64,000 bases of DNA, taken from NCBI GenBank assembly GCA_963070105.1, contig OY718804.1:10307817-10371816 (forward strand), read 5' to 3'. This DNA comes from Litomosoides sigmodontis (taxonomy: Eukaryota; Nematoda; Chromadorea; Rhabditida; Onchocercidae). A model generated the notes under the pieces. The model ran no database searches. It was not told the origin of the DNA and worked only from the letters and a program-made list of their open reading frames with translations. Shown here piece by piece: positions 15,823-41,000 of the stretch. Position numbers and translations under genes: made by a program. Each line of letters begins with the position of its first letter. The stretch's first letter is position 1.

Positions 15823-16847
15823 TCTGCTCAGTTGCGGTATTTCCTTCGCCTAAATGATAGATAAAAGTAGCACATTTAGTCAAAAGAAGTAAATGAAACC
15901 AGTGGAAGCTGTTTTTATATAGGCGTAGTTACCAAAACCACCGGTAACTAAATTGTTTTCTATTAATTTGAATGTAATTGTGTTTCAACATGTTGCATTG
16001 AGAATAACCTTGGTTTTAGTTAGTCAGTGCAATCGGCAGAAACAGTGGTTTGGTTAGGAGTATTGTTTTTGCTCAGTGATATTGTTCGAAAGCATGTGTG
16101 CGCTCTCTTCTCTGTTGCTTTTCATGTTCGTTCTTTCATAGTGTTGCCTTTTTAAAAAAAGGAACCACTACAACGATACGGAATTTTTATTATTTCTTTC
16201 CTGTTCCATTTTAATTTCCGTTTGTTGCAAATATTCAATTTGAATGCCAAATCTGTTGCTTTTTATTTTTATTGCTGTCGTTGTTTGTTGTTTGTTGTTC
16301 CCTTTTTCTGCTTCCGGTCAGTTGTCCTCTAGTCATAATCGTCGTCTAGTCATAATTATGTCTTTTCACCATTACATGGATAATATAATTCTTTTTACAG
16401 GAATTACGCATTTACTGTATGCAGAATCGAGTTTTAGCTTTAAAATTTTTTGTGATTTCTACGAATAAATTATTTGCTAAACATTTGTTTGCGGATAGCG
16501 TGGTATATGTTATCACGCATTTCGTACATTTAAAACATTCAATACACAGCGTCAATTAAGGAGGATAGATTTTTTCTTGAATGAATACCTTGTGGCTTCA
16601 AGTAGAGGCATCCTTCAGTTTGTGAGTGCGAGTTCTTTTCTACATGAATGTGGCAGGAATTTAATCATTGGTTTTTGTTTTTTTTATAAATAATAAATAA
16701 GCTGTAGTGGGGAACTATGGTAGTTCCTTAAACTTCTGATCACATAAAGGATTTCGGGATGTTTCGCTTTAGTAGAAGAAATGGTGGATATAATGAGATT
16801 TTTCGTCTTTTTCAAGAATTTAATTGTAGGACTGAAATGCTAATTTC
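15823..16847. other. Intergenic region between TMIE and UBE3B
   Basis: This 1 kb is T-rich on the plus strand with no convincing exon. A short ORF at 16244-16468 is hydrophobic and low-complexity and lacks any family feature. The region probably contains the UBE3B promoter and outron; an acceptor-like TTAATTGTAG ends at 16829 just before the start codon. Confidence 0.5.
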
Positions 16848-23613
<6,766 letters not shown>

Positions 23614-24541
23614 ATTTAGGTAATTCATTTTGAATTTTTGGTTTTTAGCTTTTTCTTTGAGAATCGTTTTAGTTAAATTTGGATAACTCATGTTGAATTT
23701 CTAGCTTTTAGCTTTTTGAGAATTGTTTTAACCTATTTCTTCACGTGATTTCTTTGATCAGTAATAACTTGGAATAGTGGTACATCACCAGAACGTCATT
23801 ATTTTCTACTAGAGCATCAAATAACTTAAGATAATGATCATTGCCTTGTTACTCATTGCCTGATAACGAAGAAAGTGAGGTTTTGTAGATTTGCTGTAAT
23901 AATTTAATTGCTTTATGGTTTATATTCAAATTCAAATGTTTGGCAGAAGCTGTAAATTTTTTCTTGACGTTGTTTTATAATGTGGAAATGTAAATATAAC
24001 TCAAAAGGCTTTTTTATTTTTCAACATCTTGAATTGATTCCGTATTTTGCTGTTACATTCCAGTTTACCTTTCCTCACAAAACTTAAGTACCTTCAGCTT
24101 TTAAGCATTTTGCGATTCATCTTATTGTAAACGTACCATTACAGACACTATTATATATATGAAAAATTATGTATGAAAAATCGTTGTATATGTTATAAAG
24201 TTATATATGAATAATCGAGTAAAATTTGGAAAAAGCTGTTCTGCATTTGATACACTTCTGTATACATTCTACGTAATATTTATTTTATGGGGTCCTACAA
24301 ACGATCCATCTTCACCTCAGTATTACTTCCTCACCCGTTCTGATATCTAGTGCGACAGTAAGTATGTAAAATCCCAGATAGATCTTTAAGGCTTCGTGAT
24401 TATATAAAGGATCGAATCAATATGCAATGTTTAACATGTTTGTATGTAATAAAGGTTGCATATCGATTCTCTTATTTACGTATTGTGTCTATGAATCGTT
24501 GATATTGCCAAGCTTAACTTATTTCTTGGTTTATCTCAGTG
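23614..24541. other. 3' flank of UBE3B, no gene recognised
   Basis: This stretch holds the UBE3B 3' UTR and intergenic sequence. An imperfect local duplication is visible at 23600-23720, where TTTTAGCTTTTT and TTTGAGAATCGTTTTAG-like strings recur. A candidate polyadenylation signal (AATAAAG) lies at about 24449. I see no exon matching the N terminus of the next gene chain. Confidence 0.45.
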
Positions 24542-25411
24542 AAATTCAAATTATCTGTTGATGGTTTTGATAAAATTGTCAGGTTTTTTTCCTTTCTGTT
24601 CGCTAATATATGATCTTGGGAGAAACAAGCCTTTGGAAATGCTCGGGTAGGAAATGCTGCTGAAGTGTGGTCAATAATGGAATTGGAGAAACTGATCAAC
24701 GCGAATGATGAAAAAAATGCTTCCAGTGATGATGTGGAAGTGATTCGACGCATTTTGGATGAAATGATTGAAAGGCAGTTTTTGCGCTCATGTCCGTTGA
24801 AAATATTTTACGAAAACATTGATTACTCGTAGTGTATTATAATTTTTTGCACTCTTTTGTTTGAGAATACTGGTTCTCTTGATTTCTTTTTGGGAAAAAA
24901 TTTCAATTTTTTTATTCTATTGTTAACAAACTTTCTGAAGTGTTTCTGTTTCAGCCGTCTGAAAGTGGTCTGTCGGGATGAGAGTGTTTGTACTTCTAAT
25001 TCTGAATGTTGGAGGGAAACTGGGATAAGATTGCTAAGCAACAGCACATCTCTTATTTTTGATGACGAAATCAATGACCTGAAAGAGGGTCCACCAAAGA
25101 AGCGGCGGAAAAGTTCAACTGATGCACGGTTGGTGGTCACTTTATGTTCTATGTTTGCGTAACTTGAATTCTCTCGCAAATTAAGATTTTCGTTGAATAT
25201 GACTTCCTACACTTAACTGAAAGATGGAAGCATTGTGTAGTAAAGTGCTTCAGGTTGATTTATTTCTGATCAACAAAAATTATACATTTCTAAGAATTTT
25301 TCATTTAAAAAATATACTTTTTGTTTATTATTTAGCTGTGAATGGAGTGATGAACGTGCAAAAATACGGTCCGTTGTTGTTGATGCTGATTTTATTCAAA
25401 AATTCAGTTAA
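24542..25411 (+). CDS. Uncertain gene chain with weak resemblance to RNA polymerase III subunit RPC3
   Basis: Segments 24623-24828, 24955-25128 and 25336-25411 (TAA) join at phase 2 with GT-AG introns. A segment starting at 24542 is in the same frame as 24623, separated either by an in-frame TGA at about 24611 or by a 48-bp intron. The translation contains AAEVWSIMELEKLI, then DEMIERQFLRSCP, then a basic patch PPKKRRKSS. The order resembles the middle-N part of POLR3C (IVEELLLNGKL, then RLADTHFVQRCP, then KRRRSS), but the last exon does not match, and neither the N-terminal helices nor the C-terminal half of RPC3 is present nearby. It may be a truncated copy, a pseudogene, or a different family. 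Confidence 0.3.
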
Positions 25412-26739
25412 CACTTCCCCATGTTATCGAAAATTTTTCGATTCTTGTCGCTTGCCAATTAGTGAGAAAGACTTAAGTATTACGCACCTTTACATGCTTC
25501 TGTAATGTCTTGAACTGGTGGAAAACTATTTCATTTATAAATCTGCTCAAACATAATTTGTTGGTTTTCATGCAATTCGTTCTTCTTGCTTTGTGACAAA
25601 TTGCAAGGGAATGTGATCTTTTAACGGATTTAAATGGAAATAGTTTTTATCGTAGGAAAGTTGTCAGTGTGCTTAATAAAGTACATTCGAAATCAAAAGA
25701 TATTCGACTAGTTGTCTGGTAACTAATACATATCTATATGCTTTCATTAATGAACGGAAAAGATATACAATGCTTTTTGTGCGCTTTTATTTCAGTCGCA
25801 TAGTTTTTTTTGAACTTATATTTTCATGCATTTTCAGGAACTTTTTCCTTACAAAATCATTTACTTCGGCAAGTTCATTGTACTCGGTTGTATATTTGGA
25901 GATTTTTTGAATTTCTGTGAGCTGACGATTTTCGATTAACTTTTTTGATATTATTCGTGAACTTTTTTGAAGTTGATTTGCAAATTGTACACAAATCCTG
26001 TTTCTTATAATGTATGGGAATTATTGATTGATATGTGTCTCGAGTTTTTTAGAACTTTCGCTTCACAGTAAAAGTCTAGGGAATATTGCTGATGGGCATT
26101 AATTGTCATGATGTCTAGGACCACATATTCAGGATTTACTTCTTAATTTTTTCAATTTTTGCCACTCTTTTACCATAGAAATAATGCAGTTCGCTAAAGG
26201 AGGTGCATTTCAGTTCTTGATATTTTAAACGAAGAGCAAAAACATTCAAATCGGATTTGAATTTCATTATTGCTTTCAATCCAGCAGCAGTTATGCTTGC
26301 TTTTTGCAGAAAGAAATCATTGGTGATCACTATGCTTGAATTTTCCGTCCTTTTCATTGATATTCTCTTTTTTCGATGCTGAAGGATATTTGATCCGATT
26401 CAGTGTAACAGTTGCTTATGGAATCATGTATAAAGCCATGAAATAGTTGATTTTGATAATGATTTTGAATGCGTAGATCATTTTGTTAAAAGCCACAATG
26501 AATGGGTGAGTTTGCAATACAGTTGCTGACGTTTTCGCTAATTCATTTTCCCAAGGTTATTTCGCTTTCAGTTTCAATGATTCCGTCATGTTTCAAAATA
26601 AATTATAGGTGTTATGCTTAACAAACAAATATATTCACAGAAGCTTAATGTAAGGACAAAACACCAAATATTACGCAAAACTCCACAATTCAATGGCAAA
26701 CTCAAACTTCATAAATTGATATAAAATGATACTCATTAA
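25412..26739. other. Gene-poor stretch
   Basis: I find no coherent gene model here. One exon-like open segment lies at about 25617-25722 (contains LLTDLNGNSFYRRKVVSVLNK), but it has no partner exons that I can join. Confidence 0.45.
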
Positions 26740-26937
26740 CTAGAAGTCGAAAAAGCGGTTGGCTTTGCCCATCGCATCCTTATCTTCATTTCCGCCAGAC
26801 AAATTGTTGAAATTCAATTCAAAACCGTCATTATCATGAGCCGATGTATTTGTGTCGGCACCACCGAAAAGTGCCATGTAGTCATTTGCACCGGCAACAG
26901 ATCCCGACTGATCTTGAAAGAAATTGAATTGTGCCAT
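26740..26937 (-). CDS. Small Asn/Phe-rich ORF, separate gene or last exon of the coiled-coil gene
   Basis: The frame is 65 residues from ATG to TAG: it starts MAQFNFFQDQSG, contains NDYMALFGGADTNTS and ends NRFFDF. Composition is polar and acidic with several paired Phe residues. A strong acceptor (TTATTCTCAG ending at 26989) lies 51 bp upstream on the minus strand, but the frame has a stop between it and the ATG, so this could be a trans-spliced small gene with a 51-bp 5' UTR. A second acceptor-like AAAAG ends at 26955 and would allow use as an internal or last exon. The upstream coiled-coil gene also has an NFF motif (DPTNFFET), which hints at a link. No family was recognised. Confidence 0.45.
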   Translation of the reverse strand: MAQFNFFQDQSGSVAGANDYMALFGGADTNTSAHDNDGFELNFNNLSGGNEDKDAMGKANRFFDF

Positions 26938-27495
26938 TTTGTTATTTGTTACTTTTAAAACATTAATTTTAGAAATAGGGGCTTATTTCTGAGAATAAAT
27001 AAGAATAAATAAGTATAAATAAGAATAAATTCTCATACAAAAGTAAGATATGTAAGCCTACGAAAGAACAATAAATTTTAAGTCAACAAAAGTGAAGTTT
27101 GTGGAATCAAGGTCACACAAAATTTTCTCAACTTGTTCTAAACCAGAAACGGAACCAATTCATATTGGTTTAAAATATAAAAGAGCAAATGCAGTACTCC
27201 CACACTACAGTAAATTTCAATCTAACAATCAACGAGAACTCACTTTGCATTATGGAAGAAAGATTAAAAATTGCAGATGCATCAAATTCTGTTTCCATGC
27301 CGAGGTAAGTATTCGATAAATTCATTAATGATGCACTGGGGGTGAAATTGGTAAACTATAAAATTTGAATATCTAATACAACAGAATTGTTCCTTTTTAT
27401 TTTACAGAGATCTGTATATTAAATTATAGTGGAAATTTGATGATATAAAGCTCAATATGATTTAAAGTAATTAAAATAAAGGGATTCAAATTCAC

Positions 27496-30400
27496 AGTTT
27501 CAAAGAAATTGGTAGGATCCGGATCAGATGAAGCATTCTGCCTTGGTTGCATATTAACACCTGGAATTGTTTCGTGTTCACCTGAATAAAAAAGTAGACA
27601 TTTCAATGAGCACACCTATGCTATTAGTTAAGCAAGTAACAAAAAATCAAACGGTAACCATCTCGTAACACATTAGAACACATAAAGCAAAATAAAAAGA
27701 AATACGAGAGAAAGTAAGCAATAGAATATATTATTTTGTGAGCAATAAATTAACATAGCGAGTGTTTCATTAGATAGCCACTGACACAGTTGTATATTTT
27801 CCATAGTTGAAATGTGACCTCAACCGATTATGATAATTACGATAATGTCATTGTTGTATTACTTAGAATTTTGGTACGTCAACGCAATTTGTATCACTAA
27901 CCATCAGCGTTGTTTTCCCCCTCACTTCCACCAGATAATGCAGTTTCCAATTCTTCGGAATTATCGATAAAATTTGGAACGAAATTATTGTCTGTGTTAA
28001 TATCCTGAAAGTTAATGAAAAACAAAACATGCGAAACTGTCTGAAGAACTATTTTTTGAAGCCTCATCGTACCAATTTACCGTGATGATAGGTTCATACT
28101 GCGAATATCTCCCTTTATCTTACGGAAAATCATAACTTCAACCTTCAAAGTCTAGTTAAGTGTAAAACTGATAACCTTATCAGAATTCTGACTCGGCTCC
28201 ATATTCACGTCAATCAAACCATGTTTTTGACTCATATCGACTGCTTCCTCATCAAGCCTTACGGTATCCGATTCCAGTTCATTGGAGGCCTGGCTAACTT
28301 CGTGGTTCTTATCTTCTTCTATTTCTATATTTGACGAAGTTTTTTCGATTTCCTGAGATGAAAATTTTCTGATCAATTAAAGCAATGCTATTAACAATTA
28401 TATGATTTTATGAGGATTACAAGAACTAGCAGAAACTAACTGAATTTATATTACTTTTATGCAAACTAGAACTTTGAAAAATAATTCAATCGTTACTTCG
28501 TTTAAAAGCAGATTGCTTCTTGCGTAAATGGTTATTTAAACTGAATAAACCTCGTTTATAACAATAAACTTAATATCTTCCTTCAATTTGTCATTATCTA
28601 CAGCCTGCATGGTCACAGCTGTGTCGACTTCTTTTCGAATGTCATGATGAGTTTCATCGCCAGCCTAAATTTAATTACGAACTGAGAATTTTCACTGAAA
28701 ATTAATGCACAGTTTCATACGCATGATTCAAGATTAAAAAACACCTGAAGATTCGTCATTGCAGCCGCTCCAACTATTTTTTTTCGCATGCAATCAAACG
28801 ATACCGTTTTCTCGTTTACAATACCTCCAGCATCATTCAAACACAGAGATGATTCTTCTGTTTTTTCCTGAAACTACCAAAATTTACTGAAATAAACAAC
28901 AGATATTTGAATTAATGAAAGAGGAAAAAATTCAAGTATGTGAAACCGGCAAATCTCATTCTACGTTCTCCAATTCCTTTTTAAAGTTCCTTTCTCCAAA
29001 ATCATTTTGAAAGGCAATGGATATTCTTGTTCCTTAAGATAAATTTGTAAATCGGAAACAAATTCATGATCCTGGAAATATTTTAATCACTGAGGAACTT
29101 TTTCGAAAAAGTTTCGGTTTACCTCAAATGGCTGAATCTGACTACTTTGTGACTGACTGTACTGTGACATTATAGATGTATCCAAAATTCCCCGGTCTGA
29201 TAATTCTTGCGTGAGCTAAGGTTAAGGAAATTTTTAGAGTGGCGATAAAAGACAAACGATTGAGTGCTCCCGTAAGAGTCTGGAATGATGTGTAACAGAT
29301 CGAAAATGCCCCAAATTCAACCCATTTTCGTTATATGAAAATGTGAAGGAAACTTTATTTTCGATACTTCTAAAAAATGAGTCCCACTTAAACAGAAATT
29401 CCGCATTACGTAGAAAGAGTTCTCATTACAACTGCAACTTTCTTAAGACCTCAAGCTTTTGGGTGTTGAAAAAAATTTTGGAAAAGTATTAAGAATTAAG
29501 GATCCATCAAAAAACGGCTCCCAAGATTATCTTATTGCGATTTCATGACAACTACTAAATTCACAATTTCTGATAGCTATGTTCACATTTCAATAATCAT
29601 TACTTAAATACCTGTGCATTAGTGATATATTCTCGTGCCAGCTTCTTTAAAAGAAAACGGTTTTTTAGCGCTACGGCAGCCATTGCTACACAAAAACTTG
29701 TGAATGGCAGCTCATGGCTTTCTGCGACTAAACATGTAGATTTCAGGAAAAGTACTAAATTCAAGCAAGCACAAAGAAAACATGAACATTACTCCCTAGA
29801 TAGGTTAAAACAGCATTAAACTGGTAGAAAAAAAATGCAGTAAAATGAACAGGGCAGACCGTTCCAACAGAATTAATTAAATGAAATGTCTCCTTGAAAT
29901 TCGAAACAGAATAAATTATTTTTGTGATAACTGTATAATATATATATAATAAACACAAACAGATGGTTTCTTTCTCCTTGATGGACTGTAATAATCGCTC
30001 CTTCTTTGCACGAGCCTCATTAATTTGTTTACGCAGATCAGCTAATTTCTCTTTCTCCTACAATACATATAACATACGCATAATTTTATTTGCAAAAAAA
30101 GAAAACTACTCCATTAATAAAAATAATGGAACCTTACGACGAGCAATAACCCAAGAAGCATTTAATAATTTGTTCTGAACAGCTTTCAAACGATCTATAA
30201 GGAATTGCTGGCCGTTCTTTTCCTTCGCTTTTACTTCTTCCAACTGAAATGCATACCAATTTATCGCAATAAACAAAAAACGAGCTTTACAAAAATTTCA
30301 GGTTAAAATTATACAGTCTTTTTCAGTTCTTCAATCCGCTCGTCAGCTTCTGCCTTTCGCTTCTGATTTACAACGATCTGCTGGCGCATGCTGTAAAAAG

Positions 30401-31235
30401 CATAACAACATAGAGATGTTCATGACAAGAATCGTTCGCTTCAAAAGTTTTATTAACAAGGTTATTGCGCTAATTATTGCGTATAAAACAATCTTCTATG
30501 TGTAACTGCATAAAATAATGAGATACTAAATAGTCAGACAATCTTGTTAGCCCTCTTACTCATCTTAAAAGTAGAAACTAGGAATCACAAATGTCTTTAG
30601 TGATGATCCTTTTGGTGAATTTCTATCTTCGACCATATTAAAAATAAAGACTTCTAAAAGATCTTAAATGTGATTAGATCACTGAATATCACCAGTATTA
30701 TTACAAAATAATTAATATTGCTGGTATACGTATAGCATAGCATTGAATTAACAAATGATAACATACTTGTCAATCTTTTCGCTTCGCAACTGTACCCGAG
30801 CCCGGAAATGCTTTAATTCTTCTTCCTTCTTGGCAATTTCCATCTCGTCTTTCTCCAAAATCAATTTGATTTCGTTTTTTTCTTTTTCAGCTTCTAGAAA
30901 ATTCCATGATGAAAGAAACCCAACCATGAAATTCCAGAAGAAATCCAACCATGAAAAAAATGCACTTGCATTCATCACACAAACCTTCATTTTTGTATCG
31001 GTGTTTTTTTAGCATCTGCTTTATTTCTTCTTCGTTCCATGCTAAAAATTGATAGTGGAACTATATCAATGATATGGACCTATATAAAACTTTAAAGTTT
31101 CATATGATTTGATCAAATTACTCTAATCGTTATCAATTGAAAAAGCAGTAAAGTAAGCAGCTCCTTACTCAAATCACGCAACTCTTTACGGAGTTGTTCC
31201 ACCAAACACTCTTCATCATTTTCATTAGAATGCAT
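27496..31235 (-). CDS. Coiled-coil protein, 14 exons, unidentified
   Basis: Exons on the minus strand: 31235-31169, 31041-30985, 30893-30767, 30390-30315, 30243-30133, 30057-29961, 29727-29612, 29215-29123, 29071-28965, 28867-28745, 28664-28551, 28352-28176, 28004-27902, 27581-27496. Phases agree at every junction except around exon 9. The start ATG follows a CCTGTCAG acceptor. About the first 180 residues are highly charged heptad-like coiled coil (EAEKEKNEIKLILEKDEM; KRKAEADERIEELKK; DLRKQINEARAKKER). Then comes a more globular segment (SHELPFTSFCVAMAAVALK), a Ser/Gln-rich stretch (SQYSQSQSSQIQPFE), and an acidic, low-complexity C-terminal part with DPDPTNFFET. If the weak donor at 27495 is not used, the frame reads on to a stop at 27424, 25 bp before an AATAAA. 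I do not recognise the family; a structural or endocytic scaffold would fit but is a guess. Confidence 0.65.
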
Positions 31236-32852
31236 CACTGACAGGTAAAATTGACTGAAAGGAGCTTCCAAGAGACAAGCTACTATTCCTGGAAATACTT
31301 TTAAATCTAGCAATCCAAAATAATCCTCAAGTAAACTATCAAACCGTTACTTGCTCGTATCACAATACCGTATCAGCACATTTTCCTTTCCCAAATCCGA
31401 ATTACAAGTACCATTCGAAACTTGTTTAGAATCATTCTAAATTACAAGTATCATTCTAAATTACGCTACAAGTATCATTCTAAACTACATTATCATTCTA
31501 AATTACAAGTCATTCTAAACCTTATTTCACGCCATAAAACGCTTACTAGAGCTATGACATCATTTGCCGTAAGTCATAAGATCGTAAAACAGAAAATGTG
31601 CATACGACCGTATTCCTGCACGTAGCTCGCTGGCAAAAAAATTCAGGTGAATCATCTTTGCTTCCCTTCTATTAGTCACCTACGTGAAGTGCGGTGAAAA
31701 CGTGTGCAGTCTAAAACACATGCAACATGCTGGAATACCGCAAGTCTAGAATGACTAATAACCATGATATCCGTCAATGGCTTACAACGATAGGAATGAT
31801 CACGTGCCACTTCTCATATTCTCATTTACTACTACTCATCGACATGTCTACCATAAGGATGACGTTTTTTCTATTGCAACGTTACTCATATCAGAAAGAT
31901 TACACAGATACTATGTGAACGAAGTGAAAACCATCCAGTAAAGGCTATGTGAAAGCACAAGCTTGGATTACAACATGTCACGTGAACTTTAGACAAAATT
32001 GTGAACCTCAGGTACTACTCGTACATGTTCACACGCAGAAATCCAAACACACGCATTTTCAAATGCGAGCCTTTCCCTCCAAACCTTCTTGCGAACAGAC
32101 ACTGTGGATTCGGACCAGATGTTTGGTTTAATACACTCATTTTTCACATGGTTATACCACGTCAGGCAGTTCTACGCGTTCACCTTTGCAAGCACATACA
32201 ACCTTCTCTTGAAAAGGACTTCCTGAAAAAGTTAAAGCAACTACTCGAGCTTCTTCTCTCTTTGCTTCCGCATTTATCAGTTAGTATTTTTGAATCATTA
32301 CGGAATACTCTTCGCCATGAAAATCCGTCCCCAAACATTATTACAGCTTATTCAGATGAACACGTATTCCCACGCTGCTCCCTCCAGCTCGCAATGCATT
32401 ACCGTGGAGCGCCCATCCCAACTGTTACAAGCTTTTACCGAGCTAATTTTCATTGCGAGTAATATGGCGTAACATACTATTGTCATTTAGCGCGACTGGT
32501 AATCGTCCAAAACTCTCATTTCTTGAAATTTTAATTCTACGAACTCCGTGTTGCGGTAATCTATTTGCATTAAGTTACGCTGCTTTTAAAACGGATAGTT
32601 TTGCACCTCTTCCGTCTTGTCAATGTAATTACCGTTCGATCATTGCGATCAGAGAGCAGATGGCTTCAAATGATTTGCACTAAACTAATTTTTTTTGTAG
32701 AATTTTTGTAAGGACGATTGTGGAAAACTTTTATCATTAATAATAATATTAATTAATAATGAAATATAATAATCGGTAATAGTGATGGAAATAATAGTAA
32801 TAATTAGGAAAAACGAGTTAAGAAAAAAACACCTACACATGTACATGAAAAG

Positions 32853-32856
<4 letters not shown>
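31236..32856. other. 5' flank of the coiled-coil gene, more mixed base composition
   Basis: From about 31540 to 32660 the sequence is less AT-rich than its surroundings. It contains several open frames, the longest 153 codons at 32001-32462 (+), without recognisable domains or splice partners. It may be promoter sequence or a lineage-specific gene. Confidence 0.35.
31400..31520. repeat. Imperfect tandem repeat, about 20-bp unit
   Basis: The strings ATTACAAGTA and ATCATTCTAAATTAC alternate several times with small indels across about 120 bp. It looks like a short degenerate minisatellite. Confidence 0.75.

Positions 32857-32932
<76 letters not shown>
32857..32932. repeat. (AT)n microsatellite
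   Basis: About 76 bp of perfect AT repeat. Two short echoes of TATATATGTATATATATAATG follow at about 33010. Confidence 0.97.
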
Positions 32933-38026
<5,094 letters not shown>

Positions 38027-41000
38027 TTAGACCTTGTGGAAGGCATGGGGTAGTTGAGGTGTTTGATGGTGCATTGCACTCGGATATATGCCCGCAAATG
38101 GTTCACCACCGATGGCGTACAGCGCTGCCGCCTCAAACGCGACCGCTTGTTGAGCTGCAGCTGCTTGAGCTGCTGCTAAATTTAATCCATGAGTTACGCC
38201 AGCGGCACTAGCTGCTACGGCAGCTGCAGCACCGTTTGTTACGCTACCAGGCGGTGATGTGGGCGCAAGCGGACCGTATGATTGAAACCCGTTGAAAACT
38301 ATAACAAAGAAATGATTCATTTAGATTCAAATTTCAGCTTAATTCCTTCCACTCTTCTATACAATTGAAAATTTTGGGAATTATTTCACAAAATAACAAT
38401 TACTAAAACATATTCACTTTGGACATCCCCATATTTACAACACTTCTTTACAAGCAATCCAAAGCACTATTTACTGTAAGAAAACTTACTTCCACCGTTA
38501 TAAAACATACTTGTACCATATGTACCAAGCCGAGGCAGACAAGAAGCATAGGCTAAAATTAAATCATTCATTTACCTATCTATGAAGAAATTATGAATCA
38601 TACCGACATTCAATGATATGTTGTATACTGTAAAAGCTTGTTGAGTTTCAGAAATGATCATTCATGAATCAGCGAACTCACCAAGTAACTGCTCAGGTCC
38701 AAGACCATACAAACTACGTGCTGCAGCTGCTCTGCTCTTATTTAATTGTACCGGTAGCATTACCTGAAATAGAAATCACAACCACAGAAGCTATTTCGAT
38801 CTCGACACAAATCGTTCATTCATTCCTCGATTATTACTGTTTCATATTTATCATTGTAATTACGACAATTATTGTCACTATCACCTTATTATTAATCATT
38901 AATTATTATTTAATAATTATCGCTTGTTATTTATCGTTGTTACTCATTATTACTGCCACTTATTACGATAGCCACATATTACGACTATCACTGACTATCA
39001 TTATCTATTGTTATCACTGTTATTTTATTATTGCTATTATTGCAACTGCTAAAGTTACCAGTAATGACATTTGAAGCTTTTTTATGATATGGTTACTTAC
39101 TTCTTTTGGTTGAGCTTTCTTGCATTCGACCATTTTACCGTTGATCTCATGGAAATGAATCTCACACACTTTGTCACTAACGTCATCGTTATCAAACGTT
39201 ATAAAACCAAATCCTACAAAACACTGAGGTCATTCTTTTACGTGTGGAAGTTGATTTTTGAATGATTTCTTGAAAGAAGTTTCGATAATATTACAAATTT
39301 ATGTAAATCAATTTGTGACAAAACAAGCTGGACGGACCTCGATGACGTTGAGTGGTCTTGTCGAACATTAGCATCGCGTCTTCAACCTTAAAAATGAAAA
39401 GTAACTTAAGAGTAAAAGTACATGCTAAGCTGTTGCTATTCGTTGCGTAGTTCTTCCAAATAAACAGCCCCTGATAATACGCATATTCACATTATCACTG
39501 AGAGAAGAAAATTCCTTCAATCTTTTCTTTCATCTTAGAATTCTCTCAACGGCACACGAAATATCACTTACCTTTCCGTACTGTTCGAAATAATTCTTCA
39601 TATCTTCCAGTGTTGAAGTTGCCGACAAGCCACCAATAAATACCTTCTTTGTTTTAATTATCATCTGAACAGCAATGAATCTCAATTTATGCTTCAAATT
39701 TAAGGTTAAATAAAATACTCACATAAAGTCTTATGGCATTTTCAATTTTTAATAACTAGAAACCCTTTCCCAGCGTTATTGATTCAACCCACGAAGTTGT
39801 GCAACTTAACAATTATCTGTAAAAACTTCTTACTAGAAACATCAAATATATAAATGAATAAGAAATAATGGCTGGGAATGGTGAAGCTAATTTAGAATTC
39901 AAATTGCATTATTCTAATAGATATGAATAAGTCGCATTGTTTTCTACGCTTCCTCGAAACAGTCGAAAGGAAAAAATATACTTAACAATGTTCCAGTAGT
40001 ACATTGATGCGATGTCTAGGAAAATTATAGCTTCATTTGACAATTTAAAAGTACTGAATTCCGTATTGAATTTCTTAAATCTAGTTTTCCAACTTAATTC
40101 ATCCTTTCCTAATATAACTAATATTTCTGAAATTACGCAGCGGAATATTTTTCATTAACTGTTATAGTGATAGGATAAAAGTATCACTCCAAATTCCACA
40201 TTTAGAACCGCACAGTTGACTTTATAAAACTGTTTAACCTTCGAATTTTACGAAAGGATTTCAACAAATGAGGTCAATAAATGAAACTGAATCGACTGAA
40301 CAAATACGTTCAAACAAAAGCATCAAAATGAATCGAAATTTACGGAAAAATTTTATGCCTAAAAGAAAATTAAGGACTATTGATAGATGAAAACTTTGAA
40401 ATGACGTCGAGTAAAGAAGAACTTTTCTAATTTCAAACCATATATTTAAGCTATCTCCTCATAAAATTGCTATAATATATACTCTTAAAAGTATGGCCAC
40501 ATACTTATTAGAAGTAGAGTTCTCTCCTTTTTTGAAAACATACGCACATGAATGAATGGATGGAAATAGTCATAAACTTTAAAATTAAAATGAATGAGGG
40601 AAAATGGAGGAAGAAAGATGAGAAGAAGCATCATTTTTAAGGATTTGAAAGGACGAATTTTTTCCTTTGAACTAATAATCCCATGAAAGAAGTAAATTTC
40701 AAATTTGCCGCTGGATTGGAACAACGGAAAGGTTTTGTAATTAATCACATTTGAAATGCCTCTAGTTTTTCCTTCGTTTTTCCTCGAGCAAATCTTAAAA
40801 ACTCTTAATCCCTCATACTGCTGCTCCACTTATTGTTGGAAGATGATGCTTCTGGAAAGCTCTTAAATTTGTAGCAGAAAGTTTCGCTTTCTTGCGCTTT
40901 CATTTATGATTTTTTAACTGACTTCCTCCTTCCATTTATTATAAAGAGGAAAAAATTGAAATAAATAAAAACGTCTGCTCCGCTTAATTTTTTTTTGCTT

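Noticed and set aside
32001..32462. 153-codon plus-strand ORF
   Set aside because: It is long for this base composition, but has no recognisable domain, no splice context and overlaps other open frames. Kept only as a possible orphan in the region note.
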